From the NCBI GenBank assembly GCA_039975855.1, contig JBDWGH010000004.1:248001-312000 (forward strand): 64,000 nucleotides of DNA, given 5' to 3'. This document shows, piece after piece, positions 1 to 7,416 of this stretch; position 1 is the stretch's first letter, and every line of letters begins with the position of its first letter. Under the pieces are notes generated by a model, which had not been told where the DNA came from, did no database searches, and saw nothing but the letters and a program-made list of their open reading frames with translations. The DNA comes from Litorimonas sp039975855 (GTDB lineage Bacteria; Pseudomonadota; Alphaproteobacteria; Caulobacterales; Maricaulaceae). Made by a program: the position numbers and the translations under genes.

Positions 1-603
1 GGCGACATCAAAAATATCAAACGCCTCTATGATGAAGGCTATCGCGCCATGGGTCTCCAGCATTTCTTTGATAATGAATTGGGCGGGTCCTTGCATGGTC
101 GCAGCCAAGCTGGGCTCACATCATTTGGCCGCGAGGCCGTTCTCGAGATGGTACGACAAGACATCCTGATTGATGTCGCCCATAGTAGCGTCCAAACCGT
201 TCGTGATGTTTTGGCCCTTACCGATGCGCCGATCTTCATTTCCCATGGCGGCACAATTGCCCATTGCCCCAAGACGAAAAACCGGAACCTTCCGGATGAC
301 ATTCTGATACAAATTGCAGCCCGAAAAGGCATTGTCGGGATTGGATATTTCAGTGGCGTAATTTGCGACATCTCTCCCGACGGAATTGCAGCCGCGATTA
401 TGGACGCCGTTAAACTCCTCGGGCCAGATGCTGTCGCGTTAGGTTCAGATTACGACGGCACGGTCACCGTTACATTGGACACATCAGAGCTCGCCGCAAT
501 TACAGATGCCCTCCTCCGCGCCGGGATGGACGAAGCCACAATTCGCAAAATTATGGGCGAAAATGTGAGACGATATTTTGCAGAGAGTCTACCGGTAGAG
601 TGA
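1..603 (+). CDS. Membrane dipeptidase (peptidase M19 family), 5'-truncated
   Basis: This is the C-terminal 200 residues of an M19 renal-dipeptidase-like zinc hydrolase. The frame is open from the first base, so the start lies outside the window. Visible family motifs are DVAHSS, SHGG (usually SHSN-like) and GSDYDG (usually GSDFDG), which carry metal-binding and substrate-binding residues, followed by the usual C-terminal helices ending IRKIMGENVRRYF. M19 enzymes cleave dipeptides, including D-amino-acid-containing ones. No signal peptide can be assessed because the N-terminus is missing. The family assignment is firm; the substrate is unknown. Confidence 0.9.
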   Translation, partial: GDIKNIKRLYDEGYRAMGLQHFFDNELGGSLHGRSQAGLTSFGREAVLEMVRQDILIDVAHSSVQTVRDVLALTDAPIFISHGGTIAHCPKTKNRNLPDDILIQIAARKGIVGIGYFSGVICDISPDGIAAAIMDAVKLLGPDAVALGSDYDGTVTVTLDTSELAAITDALLRAGMDEATIRKIMGENVRRYFAESLPVE

Positions 604-748
604 ATTCGGTTGATTTTTAAAACTGACCGAAAACGTATTTTGAAAGACTTATTTTAGTGAAACAATATTCCCTGAAGGGGACGTCTGGTTAATAGTCTAA
701 TTCGTCGGGATGCTAGCCTAGCAAACCAATTATCGGTATAAGACAAAA

Positions 749-1240
749 ATGGCGCTTCATGTTTACTATAGTAAAAAGCATCTAAGAAGATCTCTAGCGT
801 GGCACTGCTATGGGTTGATCGTTTGGGTGAGTATTCACTTAACACTCTTTTTTCCTCTCATAGCAAGCAGACACCAGAATGTTGGAGAAATCACACATCT
901 AATTGTATGTGTCACTTTAACCCTCATATTTGCAGTATACTTAGTGAAATTAGTAATTGTTTTAATGGGATGTATTTCAGAATATTCGAACGCCCCTAAG
1001 ATTGCCTACTCTCTGACTAAAGATGGTGTGAAAGGTTCGAGAAAAGGCGAGTTCATATCTTGGGAAGAGATTGAGAGCGTTGCTTCAATAGCTAAAAGCA
1101 ACGGTATCTACTTACGTAAAAATCTAAAATCTGGTTTTATTATCGAGAGCTGGGGAATAAGCTCTGATGAAATGAAGAAGGTTAGAGGGTATATATATCA
1201 GGTTCTCCCTAAGAATAAGACAAAGCAACTGAATTTCTAA
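749..1240 (+). CDS. Small membrane protein of unknown function, PH-like cytosolic tail suspected
   Basis: 163 residues, unrecognised. Two hydrophobic segments (about residues 15-38 and 48-72) are followed by a soluble tail of about 80 residues. The tail contains LTKDGVKGSRKGEFISWEEI and ends in a predicted helix. A 'glycine turn, then W-E-I' pattern of this kind is seen in bacterial PH-like membrane proteins (YcxB/bPH type), so a small PH-like domain is an inference. The gene is clearly richer in A+T than its neighbours, uses rarer codons and has no strong ribosome-binding site. It stands alone between the dipeptidase and a repeat region, which suggests a recent acquisition. Confidence 0.65.
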   Translation: MALHVYYSKKHLRRSLAWHCYGLIVWVSIHLTLFFPLIASRHQNVGEITHLIVCVTLTLIFAVYLVKLVIVLMGCISEYSNAPKIAYSLTKDGVKGSRKGEFISWEEIESVASIAKSNGIYLRKNLKSGFIIESWGISSDEMKKVRGYIYQVLPKNKTKQLNF

Positions 1241-1266
1241 TGTCCGCTTTGCCCCCATAGCGGACC
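1239..1266. repeat. Short GTCCGCT/AGCGGAC palindromic intergenic element, copy 1
   Basis: An imperfect stem-loop starts at the stop codon of the preceding gene: GTCCGCT at 1242-1248 and AGCGGAC at 1259-1265. A second copy in opposite orientation lies at 45226-45250; read on the minus strand it shares the longer core TGTCCGCTTTG..TAGCGGAC. Only the loop differs. It is a small dispersed palindromic repeat; it may also act as a 3' end hairpin. Confidence 0.6.
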
Positions 1267-1403
1267 TCAAAACCTATCCTTTTCAAACTTAATCCTCATT
1301 TCAACCTAGCTTAGGGTTTGGAAAAACAAATCGATTGCAGACCCTTATAAAAAACTTTCAAAACTCCATCCGCGTTTTGGGTTTTCTGCCGCATATTTAT
1401 TCT

Positions 1404-1690
1404 TGTCTTCTTTCAACGGGCGGCCATGTGCACGTTGGCTTGGTCGGAGAGAAGCGGCGCTTGTCATTGGGAGCGACGGAGTCACGTCCGTCAATCTGGG
1501 TGGCCTATCGCGAGCTGATTGAGCCCAGACTGTTCTGTTCGGCCGGTAGTGCGAAAAGGCGTCGTCGCGTGGGGCTTCTTGGCACAAGCTGGGAAGGCTC
1601 GAAAACATATTACTTTAACGCTGGTTTGCACCAGAGCCTGACCACCCACGCGAACATCCCACTTTATATTGAATTTAGAGAGACAAAAAC
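1404..1690. repeat. Dispersed ~290-bp intergenic repeat, copy A (possible structured RNA)
   Basis: This sequence is closely repeated at 57602-57888 in the same orientation, with long identical blocks (for example the 27-plus bases from the GTCACGTCCGTC block onward). The copies differ by scattered substitutions and at least one single-base indel, so no reading frame is conserved. A possible long-range helix pairs 1566-1573 (CGCGTGGG) with 1645-1652 (CCCACGCG). Inside it is the hairpin CTGG-tttgca-CCAG (1621-1634). In copy B this reads CTCG-tttcca-CGAG, a compensatory base-pair change. It fills most of the gap between 1240 and 1719. Strand of transcription, if any, is unknown. Confidence 0.75.
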
Positions 1691-1718
1691 GAAATGATCT
1701 AGAGACCTTATCCGGCGC

Positions 1719-2438
1719 CTAAAGCACCGTTCCGCCAATTTCGATTTCGAGCTGCTCGAGCCGTTCCTTCACGGCCTTCAGCTCAGGATATAAACGGTTG
1801 GCTTCTCGGTAAGCTTCGAGGGCTTCATCTTGCCTATTCAGAACCTCGAACACGTTTCCGAGGGTCCACAGCGTGTAGAAATGGCGCGGTTCAAGCTGGA
1901 GGGTTTTCAAACTTTCATTCAGCGCGCGGTTATATTGTTTTTGCGTGAGCGCGAGACGCGCCGACCGCGCCCAAGCTTCGGCATATTCGGGTGAAAGATC
2001 GACGGCGTAATTATACATTTTGCGGGCGAGCTTCGCGTCCCCTTTCGCGGTGGCTTCTGATCCGCGCCGTAAGAGTAAGTTGACGGAGGCGGACCCGCTT
2101 TCTGTCCAGATCGCGACGATTTCTTCGGCGACCAGATTTGCGCTCTCCTCATCGTCACGCTCAGCCAATTTCACGAACAAATCATTTAAGCGCGCGGCGC
2201 GCTCGGCCTTTGGGGAGAGTTTTGAATAATCGGGTGCCAGGGAGTCCGGAATAACTTCCTCACCCTCAATCGTCTCTGCCTCTGTCTGCTGTTCCGTCTC
2301 GTCAGGCGTCGGGGTTATTTCGATTTGCGGCCGTTCGATTTCAATCGGCGGAACCTGCAAGGGTTCCGGTGCAGGCAGGTCTTGAGCCGCCGCCGCGAAT
2401 GGCAGAGCAAAAATCAGAACTGTGAGACATATACGCAT
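1719..2438 (-). CDS. Periplasmic tetratricopeptide-repeat protein
   Basis: 239 residues from the chosen start. A signal peptide (MRICLTVLIFALPFAAAAQ) is followed by a Pro/Glu/Thr-rich low-complexity stretch (about residues 20-65). TPR-type helical repeats then run to the end; the clearest are AKLARKMYNYAVDLSPEYAEAW-like and the next unit with NRALNESLKTLQLEPRHFY. TPRs mediate protein-protein contacts; the partner is unknown. The start at 2438 was chosen because an upstream in-frame ATG (2474) lies inside a strong hairpin and would put extra residues in front of a clean signal peptide. It sits downstream of rpmJ on the same strand, separated by that hairpin. Confidence 0.8.
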   Translation of the reverse strand: MRICLTVLIFALPFAAAAQDLPAPEPLQVPPIEIERPQIEITPTPDETEQQTEAETIEGEEVIPDSLAPDYSKLSPKAERAARLNDLFVKLAERDDEESANLVAEEIVAIWTESGSASVNLLLRRGSEATAKGDAKLARKMYNYAVDLSPEYAEAWARSARLALTQKQYNRALNESLKTLQLEPRHFYTLWTLGNVFEVLNRQDEALEAYREANRLYPELKAVKERLEQLEIEIGGTVL

Positions 2439-2450
2439 CGTAAATAGCAT

Positions 2451-2482
2451 GAGGCCCCTCACCATCTCTGGCAAGGGGCCTC
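2451..2482 (-). terminator. Hairpin between rpmJ and the TPR gene
   Basis: A nine-base-pair perfect inverted repeat (GAGGCCCCT / AGGGGCCTC) with a 14-base loop lies downstream of rpmJ on the minus strand. It is GC-rich and terminator-like, but the downstream bases (ATGCTATTTA) are not a clean U-tract, so termination may be partial. Confidence 0.6.
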
Positions 2483-2545
2483 ATGTAAACTTTCAGTCAG
2501 GTTATGCAGTTCCTGATCAAACAGGACCAAAATCTGACAGGTGTC

Positions 2546-2671
2546 TTAACCCTGACGGGCTTTGAAACGTGGGTCAGTCTTGTTGATCACGTAAAGACGG
2601 CCTTTGCGACGAACGATTTGACAGTCGCGATGGCGGCCCTTTAGCGATTTTAGCGAGCTACGAACTTTCAT
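2546..2671 (-). CDS. rpmJ: 50S ribosomal protein L36
   Basis: A 41-residue basic protein beginning MKVRSSLKSLKGRHRDCQ and ending DPRFKARQG. This matches the long alphaproteobacterial form of L36, including the RRKGRLYVINKTDPRFKARQG tail. It belongs to the large ribosomal subunit near the peptidyl-transferase region. Only part of the classical zinc ligand set is visible (one Cys, one His), as is usual for this type of L36. The gene stands alone, transcribed away from the lytic transglycosylase gene, with a 183-bp shared upstream region. Confidence 0.95.
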   Translation of the reverse strand: MKVRSSLKSLKGRHRDCQIVRRKGRLYVINKTDPRFKARQG

Positions 2672-2810
2672 GGCGGTGCTTTCATCAAATAGGTTGAATT
2701 CGAAGGCGGCGTATAGGGGCGAGTCGCCGAGCTGTCAACGCGGGAACTGTGGACTCTAAAAACGCCCCAAATCCTAACGCAGGTTAACCATCTTATCGAG
2801 ATTGTCACAA

Positions 2811-2840
2811 TCGGACGCCTATCGGACGTCTATCGGATTT
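2811..2840 (+). promoter_or_regulatory. Three 11-bp-spaced TCGGA repeats upstream of the lytic transglycosylase
   Basis: TCGGACGCCTA, TCGGACGTCTA and TCGGATTTGTT follow each other head to tail at one helical turn per unit, 15 to 45 bases before the start codon. Such helically phased repeats can be half-sites for a regulator; no known regulator is recognised. Confidence 0.35.
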
Positions 2841-2854
2841 GTTAGAGTGTATCC

Positions 2855-4111
2855 ATGAAAACCGCACTCCTTCTCTCTTCCGCTCTATTTCTAGCCTCCT
2901 GCGCGACAGCGCCTATTGCGCAAGCCGTTCCAAGCTCAGAACCGGAAAGCCTATCTGCTGCGCCAGCGGAAGCGCTCTCGCAAGAGCAGCGTTTCGCAGT
3001 TTGGAAAGTCAATTTTATCAACCGTGCCATCGCGAAAAACTACTCGCCTGACCTTGTGCGATCCGTCATCTCGCCAGCCGTCATCAACCCGCTGGCGCTG
3101 GAACGTGACGCTAATCAACCGGAATTTACCAAACCCGTTTGGTCCTATGTCGATAACGCCGCCAGCGAGGCCCGCATTCAAAGCGGTCAGAATAAGATGA
3201 CGGAAGAAGATACCGTTCTGGATATGGTTGAGGCGCGCTACCGCGTGCCCCGCGAAGTCCTGACAGCGATTTGGGGGCTGGAGTCCAGCTATGGCCGAAT
3301 TCTTGGGAAACACGATATTATCGACTCGCTCTCGACATTTGCTTTTGAAGGTCGCCGTCAAAAATTCGGCGAGACACAGCTCTTTGGCATTCTCGATCTT
3401 TTGGCCTCAGGTGATGTGCGCCGCGAACAACTCACTGGGGCTTGGGCCGGCGCGATGGGTATGACGCAGTTCATCCCCACGACATTCCGCGATTATGCCG
3501 TCGATCTTTATGGCGACGGAAATAAAGACCTTTGGACAGACCCTGGCGATGCCCTAGCGAGCGCCGCCAATTACATCTCCCGCTCCGGTTGGCGCGCAGG
3601 CGAGCCCGTCATGACAGAGGTGAAACTCCCGAAAGCGTTCGATTATTCCGTTACAGACGGATCGAAGAAAACCATCAATGATTGGACAGGCCTAGGTGTG
3701 CAGCCCGTCTCCGGCCAGCGTTGGAGCACGGAAGCTGGGTTTTTGGAGGCCAAACTGATTGCGCCAGGCGGGGCAAAGGGACCAAAGTTCCTAACCTTCA
3801 AGAACTTCGATGTCTTGAAGCGCTACAATAATTCCACAAGCTATGTGATGGGAATCAGTGTTCTGGCCGATGCGTTGGAACGTAAACCAGGGATCCAGCA
3901 GGATTGGCCACGCGGCGACGAATTGCTGTCCTTCGACAATAAAAAGGCCATGCAGCAAAAACTCACCGATTTGGGCTTTGATACCAAAGGCGTCGATGGC
4001 CGTATTGGCCCGAACAGCCGCCGCGCCATCCGGGCGTGGCAAGCGGCCAATGGCCTGACCGCAGATGGATATATGGAACAACGTCTCTTCAGAAAGTTGA
4101 TAGCACAATGA
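2855..4111 (+). CDS. Lytic murein transglycosylase (GH103/SLT_2) lipoprotein with peptidoglycan-binding domain
   Basis: 418 residues. It cleaves the glycan strands of peptidoglycan to 1,6-anhydro products in the periplasm. An N-terminal lipoprotein signal with lipobox LASC (Cys17) is followed by a long SLT_2/MltB-type catalytic domain (about residues 45-345). That domain contains AIWGLESSYGRILGKHDI with the catalytic Glu of the GLESSYG motif, then GAMGMTQFIPTTF and DLYGDGNKDLW. A PG_binding_1 domain closes the protein (about 350-415: GFDTKGVDGRIGPNSRRAI). This is the three-part architecture of the MltB-like enzymes common in alphaproteobacteria. Its stop codon overlaps the start of the DUF2147 gene (ATGA), so the two are translationally coupled. 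Confidence 0.92.
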   Translation: MKTALLLSSALFLASCATAPIAQAVPSSEPESLSAAPAEALSQEQRFAVWKVNFINRAIAKNYSPDLVRSVISPAVINPLALERDANQPEFTKPVWSYVDNAASEARIQSGQNKMTEEDTVLDMVEARYRVPREVLTAIWGLESSYGRILGKHDIIDSLSTFAFEGRRQKFGETQLFGILDLLASGDVRREQLTGAWAGAMGMTQFIPTTFRDYAVDLYGDGNKDLWTDPGDALASAANYISRSGWRAGEPVMTEVKLPKAFDYSVTDGSKKTINDWTGLGVQPVSGQRWSTEAGFLEAKLIAPGGAKGPKFLTFKNFDVLKRYNNSTSYVMGISVLADALERKPGIQQDWPRGDELLSFDNKKAMQQKLTDLGFDTKGVDGRIGPNSRRAIRAWQAANGLTADGYMEQRLFRKLIAQ

Positions 4112-4533
4112 AAAAAATCGCTCTGACATTCGCGATCTTGATGATCGCTTCACCCGCTTTTGCTGCGGACGGAAAAGACGTATTCGGTGTTTGGAAGGTT
4201 CAATCCGGCACGGCCCTCGTGGAAATCAAAGACTGTGGTGACGGCTCGCCTTGCGGGAACCTTATCGCGATAGACGCCCCAAACCCTGAAGCCGTGCTGG
4301 ATGATAAAAACCCGGATCCCGAACTCGCAAAGAAACCGCTACTTGGCTCCCGTATGTTGTGGGGATTTGAAGCCAAGAAAAGCAAATGGTCGGGCGGACG
4401 AATTTACGACGCCGAGAGCGGCAAAGACTATAAGTCCAAAATTCAGCTGCAAGAGGATGGTACGTTGGAAGTCAAAGGCTGCGTCGGTCCATTCTGCCAA
4501 AGTCAAACTTGGACGAAGGCAACCGCGCCTTAG
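4108..4533 (+). CDS. Secreted DUF2147 family protein
   Basis: 141 residues with signal peptide MKKIALTFAILMIASPAFA. The mature part carries the DUF2147 signature: GVWKVQSGTALVEIKDCG at the start, GSRMLWGFEAKKSKWSGGRIYDAESGKDYKSK in the middle, and a closing LEVKGCVGPFCQSQTW. DUF2147 proteins are small periplasmic beta-rich proteins of unknown function, with conserved cysteines probably in disulphides. The start at 4108 is the ATG of the ATGA overlap with the preceding transglycosylase gene; a longer reading upstream would destroy the signal peptide. Pairing with a peptidoglycan enzyme suggests an envelope role, by inference only. Confidence 0.88.
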   Translation: MKKIALTFAILMIASPAFAADGKDVFGVWKVQSGTALVEIKDCGDGSPCGNLIAIDAPNPEAVLDDKNPDPELAKKPLLGSRMLWGFEAKKSKWSGGRIYDAESGKDYKSKIQLQEDGTLEVKGCVGPFCQSQTWTKATAP

Positions 4534-4535
4534 CG

Positions 4536-5357
4536 TTATTCCGCTGGGTCCAATACCGGTTGTTTCACCTTCACCACGGGCCAAAGCAGCTGTTCCGCGA
4601 CACTTGTATCCGGCAAATTCTCGACACCAAATTCTGGCGGATACTGACGGGTGATTTTGGCCGTGCCGAATAGGATATCCCAGAAGAACAACAGGTTGCC
4701 GTAATTGCCTTTGTAATTCGTCACGCCATCCGCCGCATGTTTACCATGGTGGGCGCTGTGTGTGGCAGAGGTCGAAATCGTTCGCTCAACGACCCACATG
4801 ACGGGCGAAAGCCATTTGATTTTATAGAGCGGACGATCCCAGCGAATGTCTGAATGGGCACCGTAAATCACAGTCATTTTGATCACGATATATACGGCAT
4901 AAACCCAACCTCCACCGAGATAGATAAGCGCACCCGTGAACCACAGCCCTGGCATGAGGAAGTAGTAGAAGATGTTATTTCGATAAACGATGCGAATAGA
5001 GAGATACTCCGCCTGATGATGTGGGCGATGTAATTTGTAGAGCCACGGCGTCGAATGGGTAATCCGATGCCACCAATATTGGGTCATATCATCGAATACG
5101 AGAAACAGCCCAAAGACGGCCAGCCAATGCCAGCCTTTCAAAACATCTGCGTATTGCGGAACCAAAAACGCCGCGACTAAACCGCCGCACAAAACGACAA
5201 TAGGCTGCGTAACGATTGTCAGCATGAGGGTCGAAAGGAAGTCGACCCACCCATCGCCTTTGACCTGTTTTTCCTTGCGGAAGAACTGAGTGAACAAGAC
5301 TTCTAAAAGGATGAACCCAATGAAAATCGATAGAACGACAATAATTTCTGGTTTCAT
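4536..5357 (-). CDS. Sterol desaturase / fatty acid hydroxylase superfamily membrane protein
   Basis: 273 residues with about five hydrophobic segments and the His clusters of the di-iron hydroxylase superfamily: HRITH, then HRPHH, then HSAHH near the C-terminus. These enzymes hydroxylate or desaturate lipid-like substrates in the membrane; the substrate here is unknown. The start at 5357 (MKPEIIVVLSIF) is chosen because it follows an AAGGGA ribosome-binding site and begins directly with the first membrane helix. An alternative ATG at 5417 would include the leader hairpin at 5374-5413. It is divergent from a Crp/Fnr regulator, which may control it, and convergent with the DUF2147 gene (two-base gap). 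Confidence 0.87.
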   Translation of the reverse strand: MKPEIIVVLSIFIGFILLEVLFTQFFRKEKQVKGDGWVDFLSTLMLTIVTQPIVVLCGGLVAAFLVPQYADVLKGWHWLAVFGLFLVFDDMTQYWWHRITHSTPWLYKLHRPHHQAEYLSIRIVYRNNIFYYFLMPGLWFTGALIYLGGGWVYAVYIVIKMTVIYGAHSDIRWDRPLYKIKWLSPVMWVVERTISTSATHSAHHGKHAADGVTNYKGNYGNLLFFWDILFGTAKITRQYPPEFGVENLPDTSVAEQLLWPVVKVKQPVLDPAE

Positions 5358-5373
5358 CAGAATTCCCTTGTAA

Positions 5374-5413
5374 ATTGTCGGTCTCGTAAGGGCGCAATGT
5401 CGAGACCGACAAT
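5374..5413 (-). promoter_or_regulatory. 13-bp perfect inverted repeat in the leader of the desaturase gene
   Basis: ATTGTCGGTCTCG (5374-5386) and CGAGACCGACAAT (5401-5413) form a perfect 13-bp inverted repeat with a 14-base spacer. It ends six bases upstream of the ribosome-binding site of the desaturase gene. It could be an mRNA hairpin affecting translation or an operator on DNA. Confidence 0.55.
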
Positions 5414-5442
5414 CCACCCTACATCGTTGCTCTTGATTATAT

Positions 5443-5458
5443 TGTAAAATATTTTACA
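5443..5458. promoter_or_regulatory. Perfect palindrome TGTAAAATATTTTACA, probable Crp/Fnr-family operator
   Basis: A perfect 16-bp palindrome ends seven bases before the start codon of the Crp/Fnr-family gene, in the divergent intergenic region. Its TGT-N10-ACA layout fits CRP/FNR-superfamily sites. The position suggests autorepression and perhaps joint control of the desaturase gene. Confidence 0.55.
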
Positions 5459-5465
5459 TTTTTAT

Positions 5466-6140
5466 ATGCTTTCCAAATTGCGCGATATATCGATCCCCTA
5501 TCTAGATCAGCTCGTTGATTCTGATTTAGAAGCCTTGAAAGCCGCAGCCATTCCAATGCGGTATGCTGATGGGGAACTCATCCATAATCGCGGAGATGAT
5601 AAACCTGGTTTATCAATTGTTCGCTCTGGCTTGGTCCGTGTTGGGGTCATTCGAACAGACGGCACGTTTGTCATTACATCGATGCTGGGTCCCGGGCAGA
5701 CTTTTGGCGAATTCACTTTATTCGCCGATCTGCCGCGAACGCACGATATTGTCGCGCAAGGCGAAACGCTGGTATGGCAATTACCGGGAAAACGGTTTCT
5801 TAGGCTATGCGAAAATAACAGCAAACTGCTGCCGGCATTGCTCCAAACTTCGCTGGTTCGAAACTATGTACTTCTAGAGCTAATTGAGGCGATGCGGTCT
5901 CTGCCTGTTTTAGAACGGGTCGCCAAAACACTCGTAATTTTAGTTGCGACGGCGCGTCAGGGAAACGAATTTTATACGCGGCAATCAGACTTGTCGGCGA
6001 CTTTAGGGATGTCTCGCCCTACATTATCAACCGCTCTGGCCAAGTTAGAAACTTTGAAATTGATCACACGCGGATATGGCCGAATACATATATCCGACTA
6101 TCAATCGCTGACAGAATGGGTGAGCGCCAGAGACAACTAG
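5466..6140 (+). CDS. Crp/Fnr family transcriptional regulator
   Basis: 224 residues. An N-terminal cyclic-nucleotide-binding fold covers about residues 10-125 (GELIHNRGDDKPGLSIVRSG, GPGQTFGEFTLFADLPRTHD). A dimerisation helix follows, then a C-terminal winged helix-turn-helix (about 160-215) with QSDLSATLGMSRPTLSTALA as the recognition region. No Fnr-type cysteine cluster is seen, so an iron-sulphur oxygen sensor is unlikely. The PRTHD segment differs from the PRSA(T/S) phosphate-binding signature of cAMP-CRP, so the ligand is unknown. It is divergent from the desaturase gene and has a perfect palindrome immediately upstream. Confidence 0.88.
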   Translation: MLSKLRDISIPYLDQLVDSDLEALKAAAIPMRYADGELIHNRGDDKPGLSIVRSGLVRVGVIRTDGTFVITSMLGPGQTFGEFTLFADLPRTHDIVAQGETLVWQLPGKRFLRLCENNSKLLPALLQTSLVRNYVLLELIEAMRSLPVLERVAKTLVILVATARQGNEFYTRQSDLSATLGMSRPTLSTALAKLETLKLITRGYGRIHISDYQSLTEWVSARDN

Positions 6141-6159
6141 TCCCTGGCACGAACACGGA

Positions 6160-7047
6160 TTAATGCGCGTCTGGCTTAGTGCCTTTAAACGCGTCAACGG
6201 CTTCTCGGCCCGCTGTTTCCGTCAATCCCATAATCTCCGCCTGCTTCTGCGCCCACAAGCGTTTCTGATAGCGGTTGGAAATTATGTCCGTGACGACCAG
6301 AACAAATACGACGAGGTAGAAGCTCGACTTGCTCATTGCATCGATTGAGAATCCGAAGAGTTTAAGATGTGCCAAATGCGCGCCTTCAGTCACAAGAAGA
6401 ACCCCAACCAAGAAGAGAATAAACAGACCTAAAACCTGGTACATACGGTTCTTTTTCAAGAACTCCGTCACCCGGTCAGCGAGCAAGATCATAGCGAGAC
6501 CCGATAGCAAAATCGCGATCACCATCAGCGGCACTTGATATGAAACTGCGCCCGTCACGCTATCCTTCACACTCGCAATCGCCATCGCAGACAGAATGGA
6601 ATCAACCGAGAAGACAAGGTTCATAAGGACGATCAATGTAATCGCACCCGCAACAGAACGTTTTCCGCCGCCTTCTGAGTGTTCGATATGATCCACTTGT
6701 AGTAAATGGTGAATTTCCTTGATGGCCGTATAAATAATAAAGCCGCCACCAACGAGCGTAATCAAGGCTTGCGCCGTGAAATCACCTTCGAGAATCCCAC
6801 TAATGTTAACGCCGAAAAGCGGTTCCGCCAGCAAAGTAAACAAGTTCACGATCAGGAAGAGAAGGACAATTCGAAGTGCTACGGCAATTCCGATACCCCA
6901 TTTCCGAACCTTTTTGGCGTCTTTCTCGTCGCCAACTTTGTTCGATTCTATCGCGATATATAGCAGGTTATCAAAACCCAAAACGGCTTGTAAAAGCACC
7001 AGCATTAGCAAAGTAAACAGCGCTTGTGCTGTTAGAAGTTCAGCCAC
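6160..7047 (-). CDS. TerC family integral membrane protein
   Basis: 295 residues with about seven transmembrane helices. Conserved TerC features are visible: the GFDNLLYIAIESNKV motif near the N-terminus, VFSVDSILSAMAI in the middle, and acidic residues within membrane segments. TerC proteins are linked to tellurite resistance and, in several bacteria, to manganese export and metalation of exported enzymes. The start is taken as GTG at 7047: the sequence GGGAGG at 7055-7060 is an excellent ribosome-binding site seven bases in front of it. The upstream ATG at 7062 overlaps that site and has none of its own. No yybP-ykoY-type leader was recognised. Confidence 0.87.
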   Translation of the reverse strand: MAELLTAQALFTLLMLVLLQAVLGFDNLLYIAIESNKVGDEKDAKKVRKWGIGIAVALRIVLLFLIVNLFTLLAEPLFGVNISGILEGDFTAQALITLVGGGFIIYTAIKEIHHLLQVDHIEHSEGGGKRSVAGAITLIVLMNLVFSVDSILSAMAIASVKDSVTGAVSYQVPLMVIAILLSGLAMILLADRVTEFLKKNRMYQVLGLFILFLVGVLLVTEGAHLAHLKLFGFSIDAMSKSSFYLVVFVLVVTDIISNRYQKRLWAQKQAEIMGLTETAGREAVDAFKGTKPDAH

Positions 7048-7201
7048 GGATAATCCTCCCATCCGGTTGATTTGTTGCTTTCCTACCCCAACTTACAGTT
7101 AAGGTTAAGGCCAGACTCATGTAAGTTTGAAAGACTTATCCTGAACCTTGCACGGGTTTCGCATTAATGCGACGTTCAGAACGCTTTTGATAGGACAGAA
7201 C

Positions 7202-7393
7202 ATGAATATGAAACCCCTGTTGTGTGCGCTGACGGTCGCGGCACTGTGCGCGGCTTGCCAGCCAAAGGTTCAAATCGTTCCTTCGGAAAAACCGATTGTA
7301 ATCGAATTGAACGTCAACATTAATCAGGAAATCCGCGTCCGTTTGGATAAGGATGTGGAAGACCTGATTTCGGATAACCCGGACCTCTTCTAG
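7202..7393 (+). CDS. ynbE: YnbE-like small lipoprotein
   Basis: 63 residues. A lipoprotein signal with Cys18-type lipobox (LCAACQPK) is followed by KPIVIELNVNINQEIRVRLD and a closing KDVEDLISDNPDLF, which is the YnbE pattern. In E. coli, YnbE is an outer-membrane lipoprotein that joins the AsmA-like protein YdbH to make a bridge for phospholipid movement between the membranes, with YdbL as an accessory. Here it is followed 23 bases later by ydbL, but no ydbH lies next to it. The start is the ATG at 7202, which gives a clean signal peptide. Confidence 0.88.
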   Translation: MNMKPLLCALTVAALCAACQPKVQIVPSEKPIVIELNVNINQEIRVRLDKDVEDLISDNPDLF

Positions 7394-7416
7394 GTCCAAA
7401 ACTCAAGGAGGCTGTT

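Noticed and set aside
1335..1697. 120-residue open frame across repeat copy A
   Set aside because: The frame is broken by an indel in copy B and no protein family is recognised; the conserved feature is the DNA or RNA, not the reading frame.
2783..2790. TTAACCAT, a CtrA half-site, between rpmJ and the transglycosylase gene
   Set aside because: Only half of the TTAA-N7-TTAAC box is present, so it is not called as a CtrA site.
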